Of a stretch of 40,174 nucleotides of DNA, positions 1 through 9,311 are shown one piece after another. The notes beneath the pieces are model-generated. The model made no database searches. It was given only the letters and a program-made list of their open reading frames with translations, and was not told where the DNA came from. Source of the stretch: Candidatus Omnitrophota bacterium (GTDB lineage: Bacteria > Omnitrophota > Gorgyraeia > Zapsychrales > Fredricksoniimonadaceae). The stretch covers positions 1,976 through 42,149 of the forward strand of contig JADFXW010000004.1 in assembly GCA_015233375.1 (NCBI GenBank), in the 5' to 3' direction. The translations under genes and the position numbers were made by a program. Numbering within the stretch: position 1 is the stretch's first letter; every line of letters starts with the position of its first letter.

Positions 1-1
1 T

Positions 2-508
2 TTGTGTCAATCCTAGGTGTGCACCGTTGGATTATCCGCGCTTATTGTAAGGCAGTGTAATAGCTATGGTCCCTGGCAATATCCAGAGAAATTTATCCCC
101 GTTGTTATTAATCATGCGATGCATCATAAGGCGGTCCCTGTTTACGCGAAAGGCTTGAATCAACGGGAATGGCTTTTTGTCAGCGATTGTGCCAGCGCTA
201 TTTTAAAGGTGCTTGAAAAAGCCAAGGATGGTTCGATATACAATATTGGCAGCAATATATCCATCAGGAACATTGATCTGGCTCGAATGATACTGGATAT
301 GCTTGGAAAATCATCAAGGTTTATCAAGTTTGTGTCAGATAGGCCAGGGCATGATTTTCGTTACGCGCTTGATTCTCATAGAATTACAAAAGAATTAGGA
401 TGGCGCCCCAAGGTTTCGTTTGAAGAGGGGATAAGAGAAACCCTGCTTTGGTATCAAAAGAATAAATTTTGGTGCAAAAAGAAGGTTGCGTTTGGAAATA
501 AAACATAG
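2..508 (+). pseudogene. C-terminal part of an NAD-dependent epimerase/dehydratase (dTDP-glucose 4,6-dehydratase-like); 5' truncated by window edge and with in-frame TAG at 14-16
   Basis: Translation ALIVRQCNSYGPWQYPEKFIPVVI...REWLFVSDCASAI...YNIGSN matches the SDR epimerase C-terminal half (R-x-x-N-x-YGP-x-Q-x-PEK, E-W-x-x-V-x-D). The frame continues upstream (LCQS*VCTVGLSALIVRQ) through a TAG. Confidence 0.65.
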
Positions 509-561
509 TTGGGCCGTAAAATTGATGGTTATATCGAACTTATTAGCTGAAAGGATGTTCA

Positions 562-1776
562 ATGAAGGTCCTTTTTACAACACGCGTTTTAGAGCATCCG
601 GCAATAGGCGGGCCGGCCTTGCGCGTTGAAAATTCAATCAAAGCACTTTCCAGAGTATGTGATCTTTTTATCGTCTCCCGTTTGTCTAAGTCTGTCATCG
701 GCCAAGAACGCGCTGAATCATTTTATAAGGAGTATTGCAGGGAATTTTTGTATGCGCCTTCTGCTCGATGGAGTAGGAATCGATATGTACGTAAACTACA
801 GACAGAGTGGCATAAGGCCATGCGTTACCAAGATGATGAAAGGTTTATTATCGATCAGGTTGATGAGAAAGGCGTGGATGTCCTTTGGTGCGGGTTTGGG
901 AATAGATCTTTTGAGCTGATCGAACGGATTAAGGCCCAGCGGCCATTGCTTAAGATCGTCTGTGACACGGACAGTGTTTGGTCGAGATTTGAGTTGAGAG
1001 AACTGCCTTTTGAAACAGATCCCAAGCAGAGGAAGAAAATTCAAAAAGACGGTTATCGGACTGCGGCCTGGGAACGGAAGATCGTTTATTTGTGTGAAGT
1101 AACAACAGCGGTCTCTGAGGTGGATGCTGTCTATTATCGTGCTATCGCCAACGACCCCCAACGCGTTATGATATTTTCTAATGGGATTGACCTTAAGACC
1201 TACGAGGCCCCCCATCCTTTTGTCGCTGGTTTTAAAAAGCCATGTATTTATTTAGCAGGGAGTTTTTTCCGTGAGGATTGTCCGATGCATCGTGCGGCAA
1301 GGTGGATAGTTGAAAAAGTATTTCCAACATTACAAAAGGCAATCCCGGACATTCATTTTTATATTGTAGGCAAGGGAAGCGATGTGATTTGTGGTAAATA
1401 CAATGCTCCTGCGATTACGGTCACTGGCAAGGTCTCTTCGGTATTGCCGTATCTTTGTCATTCTGATGTTGCTCTGGTGCCTTTGCAATTTGAATCTGGG
1501 ACTCGTTTTAAAATCATGGAAGCAGGCGCATGCAAGGTGCCGATTGTTTCCACGGCCCTTGGAGCAGAAGGTATTCCTGTTATTCATGAGCAGGACATCC
1601 TTCTGGCTGACAATCCGGAAGACTTCACAAGATCGATCATAAGGCTTATACGGGACAAGGACCTGGCGACATGGTTAAAAAACAACTGTTATGAGCTTAT
1701 TCGAAAGAAATACAGCGTTGAATATCTTTCCACAGAAGCAGAGCTAATATTACAAAAATTGGGCGCCATGAAATGA
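562..1776 (+). CDS. Glycosyltransferase, GT4/group 1 type
   Basis: 404 aa; late GT-B motifs (FYIVGKGSD, VTGKVSSVLPYLCHSDVALVPLQFESGTRFKIMEAGACKVPIVSTALGAEGI). Confidence 0.85.
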   Translation: MKVLFTTRVLEHPAIGGPALRVENSIKALSRVCDLFIVSRLSKSVIGQERAESFYKEYCREFLYAPSARWSRNRYVRKLQTEWHKAMRYQDDERFIIDQVDEKGVDVLWCGFGNRSFELIERIKAQRPLLKIVCDTDSVWSRFELRELPFETDPKQRKKIQKDGYRTAAWERKIVYLCEVTTAVSEVDAVYYRAIANDPQRVMIFSNGIDLKTYEAPHPFVAGFKKPCIYLAGSFFREDCPMHRAARWIVEKVFPTLQKAIPDIHFYIVGKGSDVICGKYNAPAITVTGKVSSVLPYLCHSDVALVPLQFESGTRFKIMEAGACKVPIVSTALGAEGIPVIHEQDILLADNPEDFTRSIIRLIRDKDLATWLKNNCYELIRKKYSVEYLSTEAELILQKLGAMK

Positions 1777-1836
1777 AAGAAGAGAAAATATTTAGATTCC
1801 ATTCGTAAAAAATGTTAGTCACCAAAAGGACCTGGC

Positions 1837-2259
1837 ATGTCTGTCGAACACATTATTCATAATAAACGCACGTTGGCATTGATACTGCGTCATGATTTTA
1901 AAAAAGACGGGATCCATTTTTTTACGCCACAAGATTTTTCTCAGCAGTTGGCGTATATGAAACGTCCCAAAGATTATGTTATTGACCCTCATGTCCACAA
2001 TCCAGTCATTCGCCATATTGAATGGACCCAAGAAGTCCTTTTGATTAAAAGCGGCAAGGTGCGCGTTGATTTTTATGATGATAAAAAGGTTTTTCTAGAA
2101 AGCTGTATTTTAGGGGCAGGGGACGTGATTTTATTGGCCCAGGGAGGCCATGGATTTACCATGCTTGAAGAAAGTGAAATCATTGAGGTCAAACAAGGCC
2201 CTTATGCAGGCGAACAAGATAAGGTGCGTTTTAAGGGGATTTCCCATGATGACAAATAA
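1837..2259 (+). CDS. Cupin-like hypothetical protein
   Basis: 140 aa; small beta-rich protein with DPHVHNPVIRH...GAGDVILLAQGGHGF cupin-style motifs; embedded in the sugar gene cluster. Confidence 0.65.
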   Translation: MSVEHIIHNKRTLALILRHDFKKDGIHFFTPQDFSQQLAYMKRPKDYVIDPHVHNPVIRHIEWTQEVLLIKSGKVRVDFYDDKKVFLESCILGAGDVILLAQGGHGFTMLEESEIIEVKQGPYAGEQDKVRFKGISHDDK

Positions 2260-3496
2260 GAAAATAGCCGTTGTGCTTTATCGTTACCCTTTGAGCATAT
2301 CGACGATGATAATCGCTGCTATTGCTTTATTAAGCCAACACAATAAGGTTGATGTCTTTCTTGATGATAAGCAAAGACTGACTTTTAAATGCGACCCATG
2401 GCTGCAGGCGCTGATTGTGCCAGGCACGAAGAACCCTTTTGCGATTTTTTTACGTAAAGCAACGAATAAATTGAGGATTCTTTTTTTCTCGGCGTTTGGC
2501 AGGTTTTATTCTTTTTCTTGGGAAAGCATCAATTTTGATCTTGTCCGGTTTTCCAAGGCCTTGCGCGGGCAATTCTCCAAGAATCAATACGATATTGTCA
2601 TTGCCATAGAAGCCAAAGGCTTGATAGCCGTTGATAGGGCGGAAGTTTTTAAGGGGGATTTGATTTATTTTGATATGGAATTGTTAGATTGGTCCCCGAA
2701 GCATTGGGCGCACATGGATAAAGTGGAATTAAAGAAGAGACAATTTGCGGCTTTACAAAAGGTCAATCATGTGATGATAACAAGCCCTAAAAGGGCAGAG
2801 ATATTTGCTCAAATGAACAAATTTAACCCGGAACGCATATCGGTCTTGCCCGTTGTACCGCTCAAAAGAAAGGTCTTACAAAGGTCCAGGTATTTTAGAG
2901 ATAAGTTTAAGATACCTGAACATCAAGTGATTGTGCTTTATGCGGGGAATTTTTCCGCTTGGGCGCAATGCCTTGAAATAATAGAAAGTATGGACAACTG
3001 GCCTAAGGAAGCGGTATTGGTGATGCACACGGGGTACGGGAAGCAGGTTAAAAATTTAGATTATTTTAAGGCCATGGAAAAGAAGGCTTCTGGGCGTCAG
3101 GTCTATTTTTCGTTAGAGCCCATGCTTTATCAAGATATCACGGAGGCCATGACATCAGCGGATATTGGGCTTGCTTTTTATGAGAATCTAGATGCTAATT
3201 TTTATGAAATTTGCTTTTCATCGAACAAGATGGCTGAATATCTCGCCTCAGGGCTGTCTGTCATTACGTCTCCTTTTGAGGGGCTTAAGGAATTCGTTGA
3301 AGGGCATGGAATAGGGAGATCCGTTGATTGTGCTGATATAGGAAAGGCCGTCCAAGACATTATTCAAAAAGAGCGAGTTTATCGTGAAAATGTAAAAAAA
3401 TGTGTTGAAAAATTCTTTATTTTTGAGGATTATTTTTCGAAAGCATGGCTGCGTTACGAAAAGTATGCAGGCCTATCACAAACAAGTCCTCATTAA
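2246..3496 (+). CDS. Glycosyltransferase (GT-B, group 1-like)
   Basis: ORF track starts at 2150; ATG at 2246 (MMTNKKIAVVLYRYPL) is more plausible, with a short overlap of the previous stop. Contains VLYAGNFSAWAQ and SSNKMAEYLASGLSVITSPFEGLKEFVEG. Confidence 0.75.
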   Translation: MMTNKKIAVVLYRYPLSISTMIIAAIALLSQHNKVDVFLDDKQRLTFKCDPWLQALIVPGTKNPFAIFLRKATNKLRILFFSAFGRFYSFSWESINFDLVRFSKALRGQFSKNQYDIVIAIEAKGLIAVDRAEVFKGDLIYFDMELLDWSPKHWAHMDKVELKKRQFAALQKVNHVMITSPKRAEIFAQMNKFNPERISVLPVVPLKRKVLQRSRYFRDKFKIPEHQVIVLYAGNFSAWAQCLEIIESMDNWPKEAVLVMHTGYGKQVKNLDYFKAMEKKASGRQVYFSLEPMLYQDITEAMTSADIGLAFYENLDANFYEICFSSNKMAEYLASGLSVITSPFEGLKEFVEGHGIGRSVDCADIGKAVQDIIQKERVYRENVKKCVEKFFIFEDYFSKAWLRYEKYAGLSQTSPH

Positions 3497-3516
3497 TTGA
3501 GGCGCAAGGAAGAAAG

Positions 3517-5733
3517 ATGATAAAAGAGACCCAAGTTAAAATAATTTGTACCATAGGCCCTGCATCCTTAGAACCGGATATCCTTAAGAAATTAGAAGCC
3601 AGAAAGGTTTTTTTGGCGAGGATTAATCTTTCCCATGTCCGTCTAGAAGATATAGAAACATATATTCATAAACTCCTTCCCTTTAATATCCCTATAGCGA
3701 TTGACACAGAAGGTTGTCAAATCAGGACCGGTTATATTGAGCAAGGTTCTGTTTTTTTTCATAATAACAGTTTAGTCAGGGTTTATAGGTCTAAGGTCCC
3801 TATTGACGGGAATCAAATCTATTTTAACCCGCATAATGTGGTTGATTTCTTCAAGCCTGGGGATTTGATAGAGTTAGATTTTAATTCGGTGCTTTTAAGG
3901 GTTGAGGATGTGTCGATCTTAGCGAAGGATGATTTTATCCTTTGTAGGGTCATCATCGAAGGAAGCATAGGAAGTTCTAAAGGGGTCCATAGCGATTCCA
4001 TGGCCCAAGTGTTGCCCGCCTTTAGCCAGAAGGATCTAAAGGCGTTTGATTTAGCTAAAAAATACGGCATTAAGCATTTCACCTTGTCCTTCATGAATAC
4101 GGATTTGGATGTCAAAAATTTTAAGGAGATATGCCCCCAATCAGTGGCTTATGCCAAAATAGAAACCCTATCAGGAGTCAAGAATGTTGAAGCTATTATG
4201 AAGCATGTGGAAGGGATATTGATAGATAGAGGTGATCTTAGCCGAGATGTTCCTATAGAACGGATCCCGCTGATGCAGAAATATTTAATAGAAAAAGCGA
4301 ATGCTGCAGGAAAAGAGGTATTAGTCGCCTCGAATTTGATAGAGACGATGGCTTTAGCATTAAAACCTTCAAGGGCCGAGGCCAACGATATCATCAGTAC
4401 TATTAGAGATGGGGTCAGTGGTTTTGTGTTGACTAAGGAGACGGCAGTGGGCCAGTATCCTGTTGAGACGGTCAATATGCTAGAAAGCCTGATAAAATTA
4501 GGAAAGCATGCCAGGCAGATGGCGCAGCATCGAGATACTAATGATATTGACTATCTTCTTGACAGGGATACAGACGGGCTTTTGATAGAACCGCATGGCG
4601 GGCGATTGATTGAGCGTCTTTGGGATCCTAAGGCCTTGGGCCAGATCTCGTCTTTGCCTAAGTTATTGGTTAATGAAGACATCTTGATGGACCTCGACCA
4701 GATTTCTGTGGGTGCATTTAGTCCTTTGGAAGGATTTTTGGTACAGGATGATTACAAGAGCGTCTTGGAAAGAATGCGCCTGGCTAATGGTGTGCCATGG
4801 CCCATACCCGTGATCCTGCCTGTTGATGACAACCAGAAAAAGGGATTGGCCAAGGGAGAGGAGATTGCTCTTTGTTTAGAGACAGATGGGGCTGTTTATG
4901 GGACTTTGAAAATTGAGGAAATTTATCCGTTTGATAAAGAAGAATTTGCGCGCCGTGTTTACGGAACCATGGATGATAAGCATCCAGGGGTCCAGATTCT
5001 AAAGAAGTGTGGAGAGTATTTGTTAGGGGGCAAGGTTAAACTTATCAAGCGGCCTCATTTTAAATTTGATCATCTTAACCTAACGCCCCGGCAGGCCAGG
5101 CGAATTTTTGAAAGTTTGGGTTGGTCTAAGGTTGTTGGTTTTCATACAAGAAACGTTATCCATAGGTCTCATGAATACATTCAACTAGAGGCCATGGAAA
5201 GATGCGGTTGTGACGGACTTTTTGTGCATCCTGTGGCAGGTAGAAAGAAGGCGGGAGATTATACCGTTGAAGCTATTGTGCAAAGTTACCAGATAATGGT
5301 TGAGAAATATTACCCTAAAAACAGGGTCATTTTTGGGATGTTTTCAACATATTCAAGGTATGCGGGCTTTAGGGAAGCGGTGTTTACGGCCTTGTGCAGG
5401 AAAAATTTTGGCTGTAGCCATTTTATTGTGGGACGTGATCATACCGGAGTAGGGCAATTCTACGGGGCCACCAGTTCGCAAGATATTTTTCATCAATTTG
5501 AGGATATTGTGATCGAGCCGGTATTCTTCGATGAGGTTGGATTTTCAAGTAAGTTGAAAAAATATATGCATAAAAAAGATGCCCCTGAAGGGGATTTCTT
5601 GAACATCAGCGGAACTAAGGCCAGAGAGATGTTTAAGAATAAGAATTCTCCTCCGGATTGGTTCATGCGCCAGGATATTTCTGATGCGATCATCAATCAA
5701 TTATCCAATGGCCAGAAGGTTTTTGTCGAATGA
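3517..5733 (+). CDS. Fusion protein: pyruvate kinase-like barrel domain (N-term) + sulfate adenylyltransferase / ATP sulfurylase (C-term)
   Basis: N-term: VKIICTIGPAS, RINLSH, IDTEGCQIRTG, AKIET, GILIDRGDLSRDVPIERIPLMQKYLIEKANAAGKEVLVASNLIETM, PSRAEANDIISTIRDGVSGFVLTKETAVGQYPVETV (pyruvate kinase signatures). C-term from ~4575: LIEPHGGRLIERL, GFHTRNVIHRSHEYIQ, GRDHTGVGQFY, ISGTKAREMF (ATP sulfurylase). Start 3517 with upstream AAGGAAG. Confidence 0.9.
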   Translation: MIKETQVKIICTIGPASLEPDILKKLEARKVFLARINLSHVRLEDIETYIHKLLPFNIPIAIDTEGCQIRTGYIEQGSVFFHNNSLVRVYRSKVPIDGNQIYFNPHNVVDFFKPGDLIELDFNSVLLRVEDVSILAKDDFILCRVIIEGSIGSSKGVHSDSMAQVLPAFSQKDLKAFDLAKKYGIKHFTLSFMNTDLDVKNFKEICPQSVAYAKIETLSGVKNVEAIMKHVEGILIDRGDLSRDVPIERIPLMQKYLIEKANAAGKEVLVASNLIETMALALKPSRAEANDIISTIRDGVSGFVLTKETAVGQYPVETVNMLESLIKLGKHARQMAQHRDTNDIDYLLDRDTDGLLIEPHGGRLIERLWDPKALGQISSLPKLLVNEDILMDLDQISVGAFSPLEGFLVQDDYKSVLERMRLANGVPWPIPVILPVDDNQKKGLAKGEEIALCLETDGAVYGTLKIEEIYPFDKEEFARRVYGTMDDKHPGVQILKKCGEYLLGGKVKLIKRPHFKFDHLNLTPRQARRIFESLGWSKVVGFHTRNVIHRSHEYIQLEAMERCGCDGLFVHPVAGRKKAGDYTVEAIVQSYQIMVEKYYPKNRVIFGMFSTYSRYAGFREAVFTALCRKNFGCSHFIVGRDHTGVGQFYGATSSQDIFHQFEDIVIEPVFFDEVGFSSKLKKYMHKKDAPEGDFLNISGTKAREMFKNKNSPPDWFMRQDISDAIINQLSNGQKVFVE

Positions 5734-6287
5734 AAACAAAGATATTATGGTTCACAGGCCTTTCAGGCAGCGGCAAGACAACGATAGCAAATGGGTTTTT
5801 CAAGAAATTAGAAGCCCAAGGCCAGAAAATTAAAATCATTGATGGGGATGCGGTCCGTGGCACGCTCCATAAAGATTTAGGCTTTAGCCCTGCTGACATT
5901 AAAGAAAACAACAGGCGGATTGCGCTGATGTGTCAGGAGAATGTGGGACAATGGGATTATATTTTGGTGCCGGTCATTTCACCTTTTCGTGAAAGCAGGG
6001 ATTTTGCAAGAAAGCTCTTGGGAGGGGCCTTTGTCGAAGTGTATATAAAAACTTCCTTGGAAGAGTGTATCCGCAGAGATCCTAAAGGGTTGTACAAGAA
6101 GGCTCTGGCAGGAGATATCGAGAATTTTATCGGGATCTCTAAAAACACGCCTTACGAAGGGCCTAAAAATCCTGAAGTTGTTGTTGATACGGCTTGCGAA
6201 GATATCGATGCGGGCGTTGAGAGAATTATTAGATATATGAGCTCAAAAGAAGGATGGGTCTTATGCCAGAAAAACAAGATCAAGTGA
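5730..6287 (+). CDS. cysC: Adenylylsulfate (APS) kinase
   Basis: WFTGLSGSGKTTIA P-loop, DGDAVRGTLHKDLGFSPADIKENNRRIALMC, DPKGLYKKALAGDIENFIGIS..YEGPKNPEVVVDT; ATGA overlap with the preceding gene. Confidence 0.92.
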   Translation: MKTKILWFTGLSGSGKTTIANGFFKKLEAQGQKIKIIDGDAVRGTLHKDLGFSPADIKENNRRIALMCQENVGQWDYILVPVISPFRESRDFARKLLGGAFVEVYIKTSLEECIRRDPKGLYKKALAGDIENFIGISKNTPYEGPKNPEVVVDTACEDIDAGVERIIRYMSSKEGWVLCQKNKIK

Positions 6288-6988
6288 TTTTAATTGCTGA
6301 TTTTGGTCGTTCAGGACAAGGGTGGCTTAGTTATATGCTTTGTTATATTTTGAACGCTTCCTTTATAGAGCCGTATGTTCTTTTAAAAGGACAGCAATAT
6401 ACAGCATCTGAGCACATCTTAAGTTTGACACGTGGTCATCTGCCCGGTAGAGAGAAGACCCCGTATGCCATGGTTGTGAAGACCCATGAATACCCTTCTG
6501 TTGACATTAATTTAACAGACAAGATTATTTGTTTAACACGGGACCCGAGGGATGTGGCTGTTTCCTATTATAATATGCAGGTAGTCAACAGCAAAAAGAT
6601 CAAGAATTGGAAGAATGTTTTGCTTAATCGAAAGTTAATCCATTACTCACGCACAGCCTTGAAATGGACAAAATATTATCAATGCTGGCAGGGCAAGGAT
6701 TGTTATTGGGTCAGGTATGAAGACATGATCACGGATCTTAAAAATACCCTAAAGGGCATTTTGGCCTATCTGGGTATTGAAGCCAAAGAAGAGATACTCA
6801 AAGAAGCCATGGAAGAATTTTCATTTGCCAAGATAACAGGAAGAACACCGGGTGTTGAGGACAAGAAAAACCTTGAATTTAGGAAGGGAATTATGGGGGA
6901 TTACAAGAACCATTTTAACAAATTAGAAATGAAGCTTTTTAGTCAAATATGCAGCAAGGTGGCTTCTGAGCACGGGTATATTTTATGA
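6263..6988 (+). CDS. Sulfotransferase domain protein
   Basis: ILIADFGRSGQGWLSYMLCYIL (5'-PSB loop-like), KTHEYP, IICLTRDPRDVAVSYYNMQ (3'-PB motif), WVRYEDMITDLKNTLKGILAYLGIE. Internal ATG at 6263 preferred over 6254. Confidence 0.88.
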   Translation: MPEKQDQVILIADFGRSGQGWLSYMLCYILNASFIEPYVLLKGQQYTASEHILSLTRGHLPGREKTPYAMVVKTHEYPSVDINLTDKIICLTRDPRDVAVSYYNMQVVNSKKIKNWKNVLLNRKLIHYSRTALKWTKYYQCWQGKDCYWVRYEDMITDLKNTLKGILAYLGIEAKEEILKEAMEEFSFAKITGRTPGVEDKKNLEFRKGIMGDYKNHFNKLEMKLFSQICSKVASEHGYIL

Positions 6989-8130
6989 CGAAAGAAATCC
7001 CGAAACGGAAAATACCAGTTTGCTCTCCCTTCTTAAATGGCCAGGAGATGGAGTTTGTCACAGAAGCCTTGAAGGATGGCTGGATATCTTCGTCGGGTAA
7101 ATATGTGACGGCCTTTGAGCAGGAATTTTCCCGATATTGTGGGGCAGGATACGGGATTGCTGTTTGTAACGGTACTATGGCGTTGCATTTGGCGTTAGTG
7201 GCTTTGGGTATTGGTCCAGGGGATGAAGTCATTATCCCTGATTTTACGATGATAGCCAGTGCTTTGGCTGTCGTTTATACAGGGGCGCGACCTGTGTTTG
7301 TGGATGCCCATCCTGATACATGGAATATAGATGTAAGCGCCATTGAGGCTAAGATAACAAAAAAGACAAGGTGCCTTATGCCGGTGTCCATTTTTGGAAA
7401 TCCTTGTGACATGGATGCCATCAAAGCGATGGCCCAAAAACACCATCTTTTCGTGATTGAAGACGCTGCTGAATCTCATGGGGCTGAGTATAAGGCCAAG
7501 AAAACAGGATCCTTGGCGGATATCACGGCGTTTAGTTTTTTTGCCAATAAGAACTTAACGACGGGCGAAGGCGGGATGGTTGTGACGAATGATAAGAAAT
7601 TGGCGGATCGCTGCCGGTATTTCAAAAATTTATGCTTTCCCTTAGAGGGTCCCAGAAACTATATTCATGAGGACATTGGTTTTAATTATCGGATGTCTAA
7701 TTTACATGCGGCCATTGGCTTGGCTCAGGTCCAAAAGGCGGATGAGTACCGGGCCATGAGGATTAAGAATGCGAGATTGTATCAGGAATTGTTGAAAGAT
7801 GTGCCTGGGATCATTTTTCAGAAAGACACGAGTGATAGTCTTCATGTTCATTGGATGAATGCCATTCTGCTGGATCCTGTTTTATTTGGGAAAACGCGGG
7901 ATCAGTTAATGGCCTCTTTAGCACAACAGGGGATTGAAACGAGGCTTTTGTTTATTGGTATGCACCGTCAACCTTGTTTACAAAGGTTAGGTTGTGATAG
8001 TCAAGGGGCGTATTCTATAACAGACAATCTCGCTTTCAATGGCTTGTATTTACCGTCAGCCAGTCATTTAACGGATGAAGATATCCGTTATGTGTGCCAA
8101 TGTATTCAAAGGACGTGCTCATGCGCATAG
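6985..8130 (+). CDS. DegT/DnrJ/EryC1/StrS-family PLP-dependent sugar aminotransferase
   Basis: AVCNGTMALHLALVALGIGPGDEVIIPDFTMIASALAVVYTGARPVFVD, EDAAESHGAEYK, SFFANKNLTTGEGGMVVTND. Confidence 0.93.
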   Translation: MTKEIPKRKIPVCSPFLNGQEMEFVTEALKDGWISSSGKYVTAFEQEFSRYCGAGYGIAVCNGTMALHLALVALGIGPGDEVIIPDFTMIASALAVVYTGARPVFVDAHPDTWNIDVSAIEAKITKKTRCLMPVSIFGNPCDMDAIKAMAQKHHLFVIEDAAESHGAEYKAKKTGSLADITAFSFFANKNLTTGEGGMVVTNDKKLADRCRYFKNLCFPLEGPRNYIHEDIGFNYRMSNLHAAIGLAQVQKADEYRAMRIKNARLYQELLKDVPGIIFQKDTSDSLHVHWMNAILLDPVLFGKTRDQLMASLAQQGIETRLLFIGMHRQPCLQRLGCDSQGAYSITDNLAFNGLYLPSASHLTDEDIRYVCQCIQRTCSCA

Positions 8131-9311
8131 GCTGCATTTTAGAACAAAGAATCCAGGTTGGCGGCGGTTTTGGCCAGCAATTATCAACCATAAAACTGTT
8201 GCATAAATATACGACGGAACATTCGGTGATTTTTTATACCACCATGAGGGAGAATGTCAGTCTTTTAAAAACGCTGGGGATTAGTGCTAAGTATTTGGAT
8301 GCTGGTTCCTTGGGCCATAAGATATATGCCTGTCTTTGCAGGCACAAGTTGCCGTATCAGTTATTAAATCGTTTGGGCCTGGCCTGGGCGCCATTTGAAA
8401 GGGTTTTACATCAAGATAAGGTGGACCTTATTTATTTCTTGTCGCCGTCCTGGCTTGCCTTATCAGTCACTCATTTTAACTATCTGGTGACGATTTGGGA
8501 TGTTTATCATCGAGATTCGCCTGAATTTCCTGAGGTTAATTTTAATAGAGAGTTTGAGGACAGGGAATATTTTCTAAAAAGCGTTTTACCTAAGGCCATC
8601 GCCGTGTTGGTGGATAGCCCGCACAACAAAGACAATATGGTGCGAAGATATGCCTGCGATGCCCAAAGGGTGCATGTGGCCCCTTTTTTACCGGCCATTG
8701 AGGAAAACAGGTCTGGAGCAAAGGTCGATGTTTGCTCTAAATATAAAATCCCACGTCCATTTATTTTTTATCCTGCCCAGTTTTGGGCACATAAAAATCA
8801 TGTTTATATTCTTGATGGTCTTAAGGTCCTGCGTGATAAATTCCATGTAACGATGGATGTTGTTTTTTCTGGGTCAGATAAGGGGAATTTGAAATTTGTT
8901 TTGGATTATGCTAAAGGACTAGGGCTTGAAGGGAATGTTCATTATGTAGGGTTTATTCCGAATGAAGACATGACGGCTTTCTATCAAGGGGCGACGGCCA
9001 TGGTTATGCCGACGTATTTGGGCCTCACTAATATTCCTCCATTAGAAGCGTTTGCTTTAGGATGTCCGGTTTGTTATTCAGACCTGCCGTTTATGAAAGA
9101 CCAGGTTGGCCAGGCCGCTTTTTTAATGGATTTGGACAATCCTGAATCGTTAGCCAGTCATCTAATGACGATTTTAAATAATCCTAAGGAAGTTCGCCAG
9201 AAGATAGAATTAGGCCGAAAGACTGTCTCAGGTTGGACGGATAAAGATTATCATCAAGTCCTTCAAGAGATATTCAACGGGTATGCCCAAAAAGCCCGGT
9301 GTTGGAAATGA
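8121..9311 (+). CDS. Glycosyltransferase, group 1 (GT4)
   Basis: FIFYPAQFWAHKNHVYILDGLKVLRD, VHYVGFIPNEDMTAFYQGATAMVMPTYLGLTNIPPLEAFALGCPV; ATG 8121 (MRIGCILEQRIQVGGGFGQ) is the likely start. Confidence 0.9.
   Translation: MRIGCILEQRIQVGGGFGQQLSTIKLLHKYTTEHSVIFYTTMRENVSLLKTLGISAKYLDAGSLGHKIYACLCRHKLPYQLLNRLGLAWAPFERVLHQDKVDLIYFLSPSWLALSVTHFNYLVTIWDVYHRDSPEFPEVNFNREFEDREYFLKSVLPKAIAVLVDSPHNKDNMVRRYACDAQRVHVAPFLPAIEENRSGAKVDVCSKYKIPRPFIFYPAQFWAHKNHVYILDGLKVLRDKFHVTMDVVFSGSDKGNLKFVLDYAKGLGLEGNVHYVGFIPNEDMTAFYQGATAMVMPTYLGLTNIPPLEAFALGCPVCYSDLPFMKDQVGQAAFLMDLDNPESLASHLMTILNNPKEVRQKIELGRKTVSGWTDKDYHQVLQEIFNGYAQKARCWK

Noticed and set aside
626-919. Alternative-frame + ORFs within known genes (626, 1391, 9489, 17386, 18244, 30229 and others)
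   Set aside because: Overlap strong CDS in another frame and show no motifs of their own.
796-1215. Minus-strand 139-aa ORF and other antisense ORFs (e.g. 15349-15933, 13229-13672, 17202-17618)
   Set aside because: Antisense to well-supported glycosyltransferase or sugar-nucleotide genes; no family motifs; consistent with chance open frames.
3517-4545. Housekeeping pyruvate kinase gene
   Set aside because: Divergent motifs, no PK_C domain visible and fused in frame to ATP sulfurylase; unlikely to be the glycolytic enzyme.
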